Shown here piece after piece: positions 1-6,418 of a DNA stretch of 6,724 nucleotides (position 1 is its first letter; the number at the start of each line of letters is the position of its first letter). The stretch comes from Nitrosotalea sp. (lineage in GTDB: Archaea; Thermoproteota; Nitrososphaeria; Nitrososphaerales; Nitrosopumilaceae), in NCBI GenBank assembly GCA_022545805.1, contig JAKEIJ010000083.1, forward strand, positions 1 through 6,724. Reading direction: 5' to 3'. A program made the position numbers and the translations under genes. The notes under the pieces are model-generated. The model was not told the DNA's origin. It saw nothing but the letters and a program-made list of their open reading frames with translations, and did not search any database.

Positions 1-128
1 ACATTGACTGTTCGTTTGAAAAAGATCTTACAATAGAAGAAGTACACGACATTGTTTCGAACATAGAAAATAAAATCAAGGCCCAGATAAAAAATGCCAT
101 AGTTACAATACATCCGGAACCAAACTAA
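1..128 (+). CDS. CDF-family cation efflux transporter, C-terminal fragment
   Basis: This is the 3' end of a gene that begins before the window. Reading from base 3 gives 41 codons and then TAA at 126-128. The peptide contains TIEEVHDIV (residues 10-18) and ends in VTIHPEPN. This matches the C-terminal cytoplasmic domain of cation diffusion facilitator transporters, where a helix containing E-x-H-x-I is followed by a last beta strand ending in H-x-E-P. Family knowledge: these are proton-coupled exporters of Zn, Fe, Mn or related divalent metals, with a membrane domain followed by this dimerising, metal-sensing domain. The membrane part is not visible, so the metal cannot be judged. The stop codon directly abuts the start codon of the next gene, which suggests a shared transcript. 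The family call rests on a short but characteristic stretch. Confidence 0.75.
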   Translation, partial: IDCSFEKDLTIEEVHDIVSNIENKIKAQIKNAIVTIHPEPN

Positions 129-737
129 ATGAAACAACACGATGCGATAAAATTTCTTAGAAAAGATCCTGTGCTTGGCGATATCATTGATGTAGTTGGC
201 GAGTTTCAGTTAAAGAAAAAAAGTCAGCATTTTGCAGTGCTTGTAGAATCAATAATTTCCCAGCAACTTGCAACAGGTGCTGCAGATGCAATCTTCAAGA
301 GATTCAAGGGATTGTATCAAAAATTTCCAACAGCATCTGAAGTTCTTGCCACAAGAAGATCCAAACTCCGTACAGTTGGCTTGTCTGGCATGAAGGTGGA
401 TTACCTAAAGGACTTGGCAAAACATGTGGAGACTGGAAAACTGGATATGAAAGCAATCTCAAAGATGGGTGATGAGGAGGTGATAGCTCAGCTAACCCAG
501 GTCAAGGGGATTGGAAGATGGACAGCTGAGATGTTTTTGATCTTCTCGCTTGGAAGAATGGATGTGTTTCCAGTGGGAGACCTTGGCTTGCGAAGAGGTG
601 TACAGATTGCATTTTCACTAAAAGAGATGCCAAAGCCCAAGGAGACTGAAAAGTTTGGAGACAGATGGAGGCCATACAGAAGCGTTGCAACATGGTACCT
701 ATGGAAGAGTCTTCAAAAGTTTGACAAGATTGGATGA
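129..737 (+). CDS. alkA: DNA-3-methyladenine glycosylase (AlkA-like, HhH-GPD superfamily)
   Basis: A 202-residue base-excision-repair glycosylase, expected to remove alkylated purines such as 3-methyladenine and leave an abasic site. Visible motifs are SIISQQLA (41-48), the usual N-terminal signature of the HhH-GPD core. The helix-hairpin-helix VKGIGRWTA (125-133) grips the DNA backbone. FPVGDLGLRRG (147-157) has D151 as the expected catalytic aspartate. There is no C-terminal Cys cluster, so it is not an endonuclease III/MutY-type iron-sulfur enzyme. It lacks the extra N-terminal domain of the 282-residue E. coli AlkA and resembles the shorter Mag/AlkA-like forms. The ATG follows the upstream stop codon with no gap, giving TAAATG, so translational coupling with the metal transporter gene is likely. 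I see no strong Shine-Dalgarno site. Substrate range is inferred from family. Confidence 0.88.
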   Translation: MKQHDAIKFLRKDPVLGDIIDVVGEFQLKKKSQHFAVLVESIISQQLATGAADAIFKRFKGLYQKFPTASEVLATRRSKLRTVGLSGMKVDYLKDLAKHVETGKLDMKAISKMGDEEVIAQLTQVKGIGRWTAEMFLIFSLGRMDVFPVGDLGLRRGVQIAFSLKEMPKPKETEKFGDRWRPYRSVATWYLWKSLQKFDKIG

Positions 738-791
738 GTAGATTTTCCCGTATGGAATATCCTAAAACACTATGGGAAAGTTGGTATACGA

Positions 792-799
792 TTTATAAG
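792..799 (+). promoter_or_regulatory. TATA box for the cysteine synthase-like gene
   Basis: TTTATAAG lies 32 bases before the ATG at 832 and matches the archaeal TATA consensus. With the usual 25-base spacing, transcription would start near 820, leaving a leader of about 10-12 bases. No convincing Shine-Dalgarno site sits in that leader, which fits the short-leader style of ammonia-oxidising archaea. The TAA inside the box is also the in-frame stop upstream of the gene. Confidence 0.6.
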
Positions 800-831
800 A
801 TCATTTTGCCCAACAAGCTCTGAAGGCAAAA

Positions 832-2376
832 ATGGAACAAAATATTGACAGTAATTTACTTGAGCGTTTTGAGAAAGAGATCTGGAGCAAGATTCCCCAT
901 CTAGAAAATAAAGATGGTAAAGTGGTCAACGCAACACCACTTGTAGATATTACACAAGATTTGAAGGAATGTGCAAAAAAAGAATTTAACATTAATCTAG
1001 ATGATAAAGATCTGAAAATTTTTGGCAAGTATGATTCTAACTTGCTTGCAGGTTCCATCAAGGTAAGACCTGCAGTAAACATAATCCATGATGCTATTGC
1101 CACAGGAAAACTCAAAAGCGGACAGACAATATTCGAAGCTACTTCAGGTAACTTTGGAATTGCACTAGGACAACTAACCAAGATCGGACTCGATGTAGTT
1201 GCCCTTGTCTCACGAAAACTCCAAGACGGGGTATTTGAGGAACTACGAAATGAAAAAATTCGAATCATAAATCTTGACATGGATATCTGTCCAGCTCCTG
1301 GAATGAAAGAGAGTCCAAATGTTTTGGCTGCAAGAGCAACTGCTGCAAACATCAGATCACAATTATCTGAGCTTGGGTTTGACCCAACTATTTTCGATGG
1401 TGCAATAACTGAAGCACAAGAACTGTTGGCAAAACAAGACATCATCAATTTAGCAAAGCTTCTTGCAAAGGTCTACAACTGCTACTGTCCAGAGCAATAC
1501 GATAACCAATCAAACATTGAAGCGCATAGAACTGTAACTGCAGCAGAGATTGATCAACAATTACATGACAAGGGACTTACTCTTGATAACTTTAGAATTG
1601 TTTGTACATTCGGTACTGGTGGAACATCTGGCGGTCTTAGTAGATATGTATCAGAAAAATACGGCAAGAAAGCAGTGCATGTAGTATTTCCAATTGCGGC
1701 TCAAGATGTTGCAGGAATTAGGACAAAGAGCAAGGCTGAAGGACTCAAGTTTTACGAACCACAGCAATATGCAGGGCAGCATGAAGTAGACTTTGTACAG
1801 GCAAAGCGTTTGCTGAAATTCTTTGTAGACAAGGGTCATGACATGGGTGAGAGCAGCGCACTTGCACTATACGCAGTGATGCAGATGGCAAACTTTGGCG
1901 GTGTCGGAGGAAACTTTATTGTCATAGTTGCTGATGGAATCCAAAAATACAAAAAGAATCTTGAATCGATGGCAAAGAAAGAGAGCCGTAGCGAGGTTTC
2001 ATTAGAAGAAGCTGTCTCAAGCGTAGGCGACTATGACAAGGTAATCTGGATACACCCACAGTATACTCCGCGTGAGGAAGGAATAGAGCTACTTGCAAAA
2101 ACTCTGGGCATTGACAAGAGCAAGATAATTGTACCAAAGGCAAGAGAGGTGGAGCGATTGTTAATGGCACAACAAATTCCTGACAATCTGAACAAAGCTC
2201 TTGAAGGGTCTCACAAATCATTACTTGTGTGCATGGCAGGATTCACTTCTCTAAATGCTGTTCAAGTTTTTGGGAAGAAAGGTATTGCAACTGAAAGTTT
2301 GACTGGCGGAATATCAGGATTATCTCAGAAAAAGGGAAAACAAATTTCTGAATTGATCAAAGTCGCTACTGAATAA
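832..2376 (+). CDS. PLP-dependent cysteine synthase-family enzyme with C-terminal rhodanese-like domain
   Basis: A 514-residue fusion protein. Residues about 30-375 form a fold-type II PLP enzyme of the cysteine synthase/cystathionine beta-synthase group. K77 in AGSIKVRPA is the expected PLP Schiff-base lysine, EATSGNFGIAL (102-112) is the substrate loop, and GTGGTSGG (261-268) binds the PLP phosphate. Compared with CysK there is an extra segment at about 155-215, before the conserved EQYDNQSN (221-228). Residues about 388-510 look like a degenerate rhodanese domain. LLVCMAGFTS (464-473) places C467 as the sulfur-carrying cysteine, followed by a Gly-rich SLTGGISG (489-496). The usual first-half rhodanese motifs are weak. 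Inference: it makes cysteine or a related thiol compound, with the rhodanese part accepting or passing on persulfide sulfur. Substrate (O-acetylserine, O-phosphoserine or other) cannot be read here. ATG 832 is the only ATG after the in-frame stop in the TATA box. Confidence 0.8.
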   Translation: MEQNIDSNLLERFEKEIWSKIPHLENKDGKVVNATPLVDITQDLKECAKKEFNINLDDKDLKIFGKYDSNLLAGSIKVRPAVNIIHDAIATGKLKSGQTIFEATSGNFGIALGQLTKIGLDVVALVSRKLQDGVFEELRNEKIRIINLDMDICPAPGMKESPNVLAARATAANIRSQLSELGFDPTIFDGAITEAQELLAKQDIINLAKLLAKVYNCYCPEQYDNQSNIEAHRTVTAAEIDQQLHDKGLTLDNFRIVCTFGTGGTSGGLSRYVSEKYGKKAVHVVFPIAAQDVAGIRTKSKAEGLKFYEPQQYAGQHEVDFVQAKRLLKFFVDKGHDMGESSALALYAVMQMANFGGVGGNFIVIVADGIQKYKKNLESMAKKESRSEVSLEEAVSSVGDYDKVIWIHPQYTPREEGIELLAKTLGIDKSKIIVPKAREVERLLMAQQIPDNLNKALEGSHKSLLVCMAGFTSLNAVQVFGKKGIATESLTGGISGLSQKKGKQISELIKVATE

Positions 2377-2406
2377 TACGCATTTTGTAATTATCAATTT
2401 AAAAAA

Positions 2407-2432
2407 TTTTAATTAAAAATATAACATGTTAT
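2407..2432. promoter_or_regulatory. Two adjacent 12-bp palindromes with a TATA-like core, upstream of the helicase
   Basis: TTTTAATTAAAA (2407-2418) and ATAACATGTTAT (2421-2432) are each perfect palindromes, separated by two bases, in the 131-base spacer before the helicase gene. The TATA-like AAAATATA (2416-2423) overlaps both. It would place a start near 2445-2450 and give a leader of about 60 bases. This could be the helicase promoter with an operator over it, but AT-rich DNA produces such palindromes easily. The rest of the spacer shows only AT-rich sequence and no clear terminator for the upstream gene. Confidence 0.3.
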
Positions 2433-2507
2433 CACCTTGAACACACCAGAGATCAAAACAAGGAATTAAGTAACGTAGCTTTTGAATGATAAATCATACG
2501 GAATCAA

Positions 2508-4211
2508 ATGACTATTCTTGAACATTTTCCAGAGGGATACAAACCAAGAGAAATACAAAAAGAGATCTTGCAAGGAATAGAAGAAAAGATCAAGTCAGGA
2601 TACAAGACAATTATTTTATCTGCACCAACTGGAGTTGGAAAATCGCTTATTGCCGCAACTCTTGCAAGATATTTTGGTAGCTCGTTTATAGTAACTGCTT
2701 CCAAGCAATTACAGGACCAGTACTCCAAGGACCTAAAGTTTCTCATGCCAGTAAAGGGCAAGTCAAATTTTGCCTGCCTCAAGCTGATGGACCAGGAATC
2801 ACTTCTCAAATCAGACACAAAAGGTGCAATTCAGAGAGGCCTCACTTGTGAGAAAGGTGTCTGTGAGGAGACAACAATGAAGAATGGCAAAAAAGTCAAA
2901 GAATCCTGCCAGTTCAAGCCAAAACTTGGAGAGCCTCATGATGACACCAAGGACTCGTGTTACTACTATGAACAAAAATATCGTGCACTGACCTCGCCTC
3001 ACTCAATCTGGAATTATGCAGCATATTTTCAGCTGATGAAGTTCAACAAAAAGGCATATGCAGAATATGTTTCAAAACCGATTGCAGTTTTTGATGAAGC
3101 ACACAAGGTAGAAGATCAAATCATACAATTCATTGGAGTTGACATTTACAGCACATATCTTTCTGAATGTCACATTGATGAAAAGCCATACGATCTATCA
3201 GAGATGAACATGGTAGCAAAATTGTTAGATGATTTGGCAAGATCATATTCAGAGCAGATCAAGGAACTGCTTGACAGCAGGGTGTTTATTCTAAACCCTG
3301 ACTATACATTGCTTGCAAAATTAGAATCAAGATATGAAAAGATGGCAAATGCTCATGCAGAGTTGTTCATAAACAAAAGTAATTTCGTTGTAAATGATCC
3401 ATTCAACGATGAGCGAGGAAATTTCAGATCAATTTCAGTCAAGCCACTTGATATTTCAAAATATGTCAAGACCTTCTTTGATATGGAAAATCAAGTTTTC
3501 ATGTCAGCAACAATAGACAAGGATAGCTTTTGTGAAAATACAGGGCTTGATCCAGACAAGGTTGGATTTGTGGACACACCAAGATCTCCGTTTTCTCCAG
3601 ACAGTAGAAGAATTAATTTTCTTAATACAAGAAAACTCAGCTACTCTTCAAGTAGAGATGACGAGCTAGCAGTAATTAAAAAAATTGATGACATCATGAC
3701 GCAACACAGTACCGAGAGAGGACTGATACTTACTTCATCAGAGAAGAAATGTGTTGACATACGAAACAACCTATCTGAGAAAAATAGGCAACGAATCAGG
3801 ATATGTCACAGCAGAAATGAGAACGGCATGACCCAGGATGAGGTGCTGCAAGAGCATGCCTTTGATGAGGACGGAGTATTGTTGTCATCGTCATTGTGGG
3901 AGGGAGTAGATCTAAAAGACGACCTGTCAAGATTTCAGATAATAGCAAAGGTACCATACCCAAACCTAAGCGAAAAGCGAACAAAAGACAAGATGAAAAG
4001 ATTTCCTTTGTGGTACAAGTCACAGACACTGACAAAACTTCTACAAGGCTTTGGAAGATCAATTAGAAGCGAGAATGACTGGGCAGTCACATATGTTCTG
4101 GACTCTGCTGCAAGTGATCTCTTGCTTCAATCAAAATTTATGATTCCAAGAGCATACCAAGATGTGTTGGGATTTCCAAGCTACAACGGTACCATGAAAT
4201 CTACATTATAA
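2508..4211 (+). CDS. XPD/Rad3/DinG-like superfamily 2 DNA helicase with Fe-S domain
   Basis: A 567-residue ATP-dependent helicase, expected to unwind DNA 5'->3' in repair. Seen in order: a Q-motif-like region YKPREIQKEIL (11-21), Walker A SAPTGVGKS (38-46), an iron-sulfur region with Cys at 90, 114, 119, 134 and 151, and DEAH (196-199). Then come an arch-like insertion (about 205-320), motif III MSAT (332-335), SSLWEGVDL (461-469) and motif VI QGFGRSIR (513-520). GKSNFAC (84-90) and SCYYYEQK (150-157) are typical first and last ligand contexts of the XPD 4Fe-4S domain. An in-frame TAA 15 bases upstream of the ATG fixes the start. Archaeal XPD proteins are of similar length. Whether it is orthologous to XPD proper or a DinG-like paralogue cannot be decided by eye. 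It stands alone between a long spacer and a terminator, so it is probably monocistronic. Confidence 0.88.
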   Translation: MTILEHFPEGYKPREIQKEILQGIEEKIKSGYKTIILSAPTGVGKSLIAATLARYFGSSFIVTASKQLQDQYSKDLKFLMPVKGKSNFACLKLMDQESLLKSDTKGAIQRGLTCEKGVCEETTMKNGKKVKESCQFKPKLGEPHDDTKDSCYYYEQKYRALTSPHSIWNYAAYFQLMKFNKKAYAEYVSKPIAVFDEAHKVEDQIIQFIGVDIYSTYLSECHIDEKPYDLSEMNMVAKLLDDLARSYSEQIKELLDSRVFILNPDYTLLAKLESRYEKMANAHAELFINKSNFVVNDPFNDERGNFRSISVKPLDISKYVKTFFDMENQVFMSATIDKDSFCENTGLDPDKVGFVDTPRSPFSPDSRRINFLNTRKLSYSSSRDDELAVIKKIDDIMTQHSTERGLILTSSEKKCVDIRNNLSEKNRQRIRICHSRNENGMTQDEVLQEHAFDEDGVLLSSSLWEGVDLKDDLSRFQIIAKVPYPNLSEKRTKDKMKRFPLWYKSQTLTKLLQGFGRSIRSENDWAVTYVLDSAASDLLLQSKFMIPRAYQDVLGFPSYNGTMKSTL

Positions 4212-4216
4212 GAAAA

Positions 4217-4227
4217 TTTTTCTTTTC
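4217..4227 (+). terminator. T-rich terminator of the helicase gene
   Basis: TTTTTCTTTTC starts five bases after the helicase stop codon. Archaeal RNA polymerase terminates at such T-runs without needing a hairpin. It lies between two convergent genes, as expected for a terminator. Confidence 0.55.
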
Positions 4228-4234
4228 AAAAAAA
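4228..4234 (-). terminator. T-run terminator of the small basic protein gene
   Basis: Seven A's on the plus strand read as seven T's on the minus strand, 14 bases after the minus-strand stop at 4249-4251. Together with 4217-4227 it forms a compact two-way terminator between convergent genes. Confidence 0.5.
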
Positions 4235-4248
4235 GCACTTATGGGAAA

Positions 4249-4557
4249 TTAATTTGCAACTGTCTGTACTGATTTGTCAGGTAGGTCAGTCAATGTGAAG
4301 ACAAATCTAGAACCTTCGAATTCTGTTGTTCCTTCTCTTTCCCAGTTTATTTTGTAAGATTTGATCAGGTGTCCACCCACTATTGATATTGTCTTTGGCA
4401 CATCTTCGAAGAGCTTCTCTACCTTTGCCTTGTCCCTTGTCATGAGTAACGATCTTCGTCTCTTCATGAGGTACTTGATTGCGACATTTTTGTGCATATG
4501 TCCTTCTACCTCAATCTTCTCGTTGCCAAGATCAATAGTGAATTTTCGCTTTCCCAT
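4249..4557 (-). CDS. Conserved-looking small basic protein of unknown function
   Basis: I do not recognise this 102-residue protein. It begins MGKRKFTIDLGNEKIEVEG, which looks like a beta hairpin. A strongly basic patch, KYLMKRRRSLLMTRDKAK (28-45), follows, then a segment ending VPKTISIVGGHLIKSYKI (53-70) and a beta-rich C-terminal half. It has no Cys, no signal peptide and no membrane segment. The alternation of short strands with an Arg/Lys-rich helix would suit a nucleic-acid-binding or ribosome-associated protein, but that is inference only. It is convergent with the helicase, downstream of the GNAT gene in the same direction, and has its own T-run terminator. The ATG at 4557 is the only plausible start nearby. 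Nested inverted repeats lie just upstream of it. Coding status is supported by clean termination and strand layout. Confidence 0.7.
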   Translation of the reverse strand: MGKRKFTIDLGNEKIEVEGHMHKNVAIKYLMKRRRSLLMTRDKAKVEKLFEDVPKTISIVGGHLIKSYKINWEREGTTEFEGSRFVFTLTDLPDKSVQTVAN

Positions 4558-4558
4558 G

Positions 4559-4595
4559 AGCCTAGATACGATCGTAATTCTACAAAAAATAGGCT
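4559..4595 (-). promoter_or_regulatory. Nested inverted repeats just upstream of the small basic protein gene
   Basis: AGCCTA (4559-4564) and TAGGCT (4590-4595) are complementary arms. Between them lies the 10-bp palindrome TACGATCGTA (4567-4576), whose near edge is nine bases before the ATG at 4557. The position suits an operator or a structured leader. No good TATA box is visible on this strand, since the expected position holds CTATTTTTT. Short palindromes of this size occur by chance, so the call is tentative. Confidence 0.25.
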
Positions 4596-4643
4596 TGACA
4601 ACTTGACATTAGTAAGTAGATTGGAAATTATGACAAAATTTGC

Positions 4644-4664
4644 TCTCATGTATACATCATGAGA
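4644..4664 (-). terminator. Hairpin just after the GNAT stop codon, possible terminator
   Basis: TCTCATG (4644-4650) and CATGAGA (4658-4664) form a 7-bp stem with a 7-base loop, two bases beyond the stop codon of the acetyltransferase (4667-4669). On the minus strand a TTTT run follows about five bases later. This could end transcription or protect the mRNA 3' end. The T-run is short and archaea do not depend on hairpins, so confidence is modest. Confidence 0.35.
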
Positions 4665-4666
4665 CG

Positions 4667-5065
4667 TTACCTCTTTCGTGCAATCTTCCAGGCGTTCTGT
4701 ATATTCTCCATTCCAATATGTGAATAAAACGAGTCTGCCTCTGGTGCAGATAACAAAAGTATCATGACTTGATTACCTAGTGTTTTTTGTGCTGCCTTGA
4801 GCAGTTTTTTTCCAATTCCAAGGTGTTGGTATTTTTTGTCAACTGCCAGATCAGATACATAGCAACAATAACTAAAATCAGTTACAGCACGTAGTATTCC
4901 AACCAGATTTTTTCCATCATTTGCACAGATTATCAGATTTGCGTTTTTTATCATACGTTTTATTCTTGGGATATCTTTTGCAGGTCGTTTTATGCCTGAA
5001 TTTACAAATAATTCAGACACTTGTCTTGGTTTCAAATCAGGATTAATCAGATACGATATTTTCAT
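4667..5065 (-). CDS. GNAT-family N-acetyltransferase
   Basis: A 132-residue single-domain acetyltransferase that should transfer acetyl from acetyl-CoA to an amine. The CoA-binding motif A is clear: VSDLAVDKKYQHLGIGKKLL (70-89), where QHLGIG fits the Q/R-x-x-G-x-G/A loop. Motif B is seen as SAPEADSFYSHIGME (106-120), with Y114 in the position often used as general acid. The N-terminal part (1-45) holds helices that normally set substrate choice and gives no clear clue. The substrate is unknown; the length is at the short end for the family. The start lies 43 bases downstream of the tRNA-Pro 3' end on the same strand, with no good TATA box between, so it may share the tRNA transcript. A possible hairpin follows the stop codon. 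Confidence 0.85.
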   Translation of the reverse strand: MKISYLINPDLKPRQVSELFVNSGIKRPAKDIPRIKRMIKNANLIICANDGKNLVGILRAVTDFSYCCYVSDLAVDKKYQHLGIGKKLLKAAQKTLGNQVMILLLSAPEADSFYSHIGMENIQNAWKIARKR

Positions 5066-5108
5066 GGATTGTAGTGATTATTTGTGCAATTCAACTATTT
5101 TTGTACAA

Positions 5109-5186
5109 TGGTGGGGCCGGCCGGACTTGAACCGGCGACCTCTAGCACCCCAGGCTAGCATCATAACCAAGCTAGACTACGGCCCC
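5109..5186 (-). tRNA. tRNA-Pro, anticodon GGG, with encoded CCA
   Basis: Read on the minus strand, the sequence folds into a full cloverleaf. The acceptor stem GGGGCCG/CGGCCCC has 7 bp. The anticodon stem CTAGC/GCTAG encloses loop CTGGGGT, with anticodon GGG and G37. The T arm is GCCGG-TTCAAGT-CCGGC. A73 is followed by a genomically encoded CCA (5111-5109). The D stem GTCT/TGAT has a G-U pair at 10-25 and a T-T mismatch at 13-22, a feature also found in other proline tRNAs. The variable loop is the short class I form and there is no intron. It decodes CCC and CCU codons. The neighbouring protein genes are on the same strand. Confidence 0.95.
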
Positions 5187-5206
5187 TCGAGGTGTTGGCT
5201 ACTATT

Positions 5207-5220
5207 GAAATTATTAAATT
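5207..5220 (-). promoter_or_regulatory. TATA box for tRNA-Pro
   Basis: On the minus strand the site reads AATTTAATAATTTC, centred about 28 bases before the first base of the tRNA at 5186. This AT-rich core at near-canonical archaeal spacing is the best promoter candidate in the 75-base gap between the oxidoreductase stop and the tRNA. Confidence 0.5.
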
Positions 5221-5261
5221 GTAGGATTGAATTTTGTGTCAAGAAATTTGTGTTTGAAAAT

Positions 5262-6404
5262 CTAGAGCCACTTTTTCAGTCTATCTTGTTCAAACTTTTC
5301 TTTTTCTACAAAATGTTCTGTTGATGAAGTTTGTAGTTGTGTAAGAGGATCTGGAGTTGCAAACATGTCAACTTGAATATATCCTGCAGTTCCCTTGCCA
5401 GTCTCAAGAAAACATCCACCTTTTCCATCAAATACTGCGTTTTCAAGTTCGTGTTTTATTTGTGAAATAATATTTCTTGCAACAGCTATGCCTTCAGCTT
5501 CTGCAAATATTCCTGCCTTTGGTACTGCTATCTTGTCTGTGACCATTATTTGGTTGACATCACCTATTGCGTACACACGATCATATTTTGTCTTGCAGGT
5601 CTTGTCAACTGCGATAAATTTTCCACTTTCTGCAAAACCAGCTTCTACTACAACAGATGGAGCCTTGTGTGGAGGAACAGAGATTAAAATGTCAAAGTTT
5701 GCTTCTCCTTCTTCGAATTTTATTTTGTTTGGTTCTACTGCAACTGTTTTATGGTTTCCGTGAAACTCTATCTTTTTTGATTTTAGAATTTGAAATATTT
5801 CTTCACTTACCTGTGGACCACCTGCTGGAAGAGTGATAGGTGTTGGACTGAAAAAATCCATCTGGACAGAATCGCTTGCCCCTGTCTCCTCAAGTACTGT
5901 CCTTATGAGAAGTGCTGCCTCAAATGGAGCTGGAGGACACTTGTATGGCAGACCGGTGATTGCCATTGCGATCTTACCAGATTTCACTCGCCTTATTGTG
6001 TCCCTGATTTTTGGAACATCGTTGATGTCATAAAGAATAAAGCCATTTTCTTTCAGTCCTGGAATTTTCTCAGGTGCAAGCTCTACACCCAGTGCTATTA
6101 TTAGAAAATCATAATGGAACTGTCTGTATCTTGTTCTAACAGCTTTGTTTACAGGATCTATCTTTAGCACATCTTCGTTTACAAATTCAATTCCTTTCTT
6201 TGTGACAGTCTCTATTGGTCTTTTAGAAAGTTCAAACTCTCGTGTTCCGTTGATTATCCAGAGCTTGACCAGGTCCATCATGAACCAATCTTTTTTATCA
6301 ATTATTGTAATTCGGGTATCCTGAGTAAGATTCTCTCTGAGTTCGTTTGCAGCAGCAAGTCCACCAAAACCTCCGCCTAAAATTACAATGTTTATTGGTT
6401 TCAG
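5262..6404 (-). CDS. FAD-dependent NAD(P)/quinone oxidoreductase, SQR/FCSD-like, probable CTG start
   Basis: A pyridine nucleotide-disulfide-type flavoprotein of 380 residues when started at CTG 6404-6402. That start gives [M]KPINIVILGGGFGG, with the FAD-binding glycines at 10-15 and the ribose-binding acid D36 at the end of ITIID. Further motifs are YDFLIIALG (98-106), KCPPAPFEAA (155-164) and the second FAD contact VYAIGDVNQI (277-286). GGCFLETGKGTAG (329-341) and a C-terminal tail ending KKWL follow. C156 and C331 fall where sulfide:quinone reductases and flavocytochrome c sulfide dehydrogenases carry redox cysteines, but sulfide activity is not proven. The first ATG (6281) would remove the whole FAD motif. 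In-frame TAG at 6410-6408 limits the start to eight codons, none of them ATG, GTG or TTG. It lies 14 bases after the short-chain dehydrogenase gene, probably in one operon. Confidence 0.82.
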   Translation of the reverse strand: MKPINIVILGGGFGGLAAANELRENLTQDTRITIIDKKDWFMMDLVKLWIINGTREFELSKRPIETVTKKGIEFVNEDVLKIDPVNKAVRTRYRQFHYDFLIIALGVELAPEKIPGLKENGFILYDINDVPKIRDTIRRVKSGKIAMAITGLPYKCPPAPFEAALLIRTVLEETGASDSVQMDFFSPTPITLPAGGPQVSEEIFQILKSKKIEFHGNHKTVAVEPNKIKFEEGEANFDILISVPPHKAPSVVVEAGFAESGKFIAVDKTCKTKYDRVYAIGDVNQIMVTDKIAVPKAGIFAEAEGIAVARNIISQIKHELENAVFDGKGGCFLETGKGTAGYIQVDMFATPDPLTQLQTSSTEHFVEKEKFEQDRLKKWL

Positions 6405-6410
6405 GGTCTA

Positions 6411-6414
6411 CACC
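6411..6414 (-). promoter_or_regulatory. Shine-Dalgarno-like GGTG before the CTG start
   Basis: On the minus strand GGTG lies six bases before the CTG at 6404-6402. It matches the core of the archaeal Shine-Dalgarno sequence, complementary to the CACC near the 16S rRNA 3' end. It sits in the 14-base gap after the upstream stop codon and supports initiation at CTG rather than at the distant ATG 6281. Confidence 0.4.
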
Positions 6415-6418
6415 GTCT

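Noticed and set aside
801..1448. Long open frame of 215 codons antisense to the cysteine synthase-like gene
   Set aside because: It lies fully opposite a gene with clear PLP motifs, its translation is Ser/Phe-rich with no recognisable motif, and it has no promoter. It is a shadow of the codon usage on the other strand.
4361..4606. 81-codon plus-strand frame opposite the small basic protein gene
   Set aside because: The minus-strand frame has a better start, a T-run terminator and a more natural composition. The plus-strand product is a hydrophobic antisense shadow.
4594..4608. Short direct repeat CTTGACA/ACTTGACA
   Set aside because: Two copies of seven bases with no further copies nearby; too short to be a CRISPR or attachment repeat.
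4648..4657. 10-bp palindrome ATGTATACAT
   Set aside because: Several 10-bp palindromes are expected by chance in this length, and it is largely part of the hairpin already listed at 4644-4664.
5395..6104. Plus-strand open frames of 66-122 codons opposite the flavoprotein gene
   Set aside because: The minus-strand gene has FAD motifs at both ends of this stretch. The plus-strand products show no motif and look like antisense shadows.
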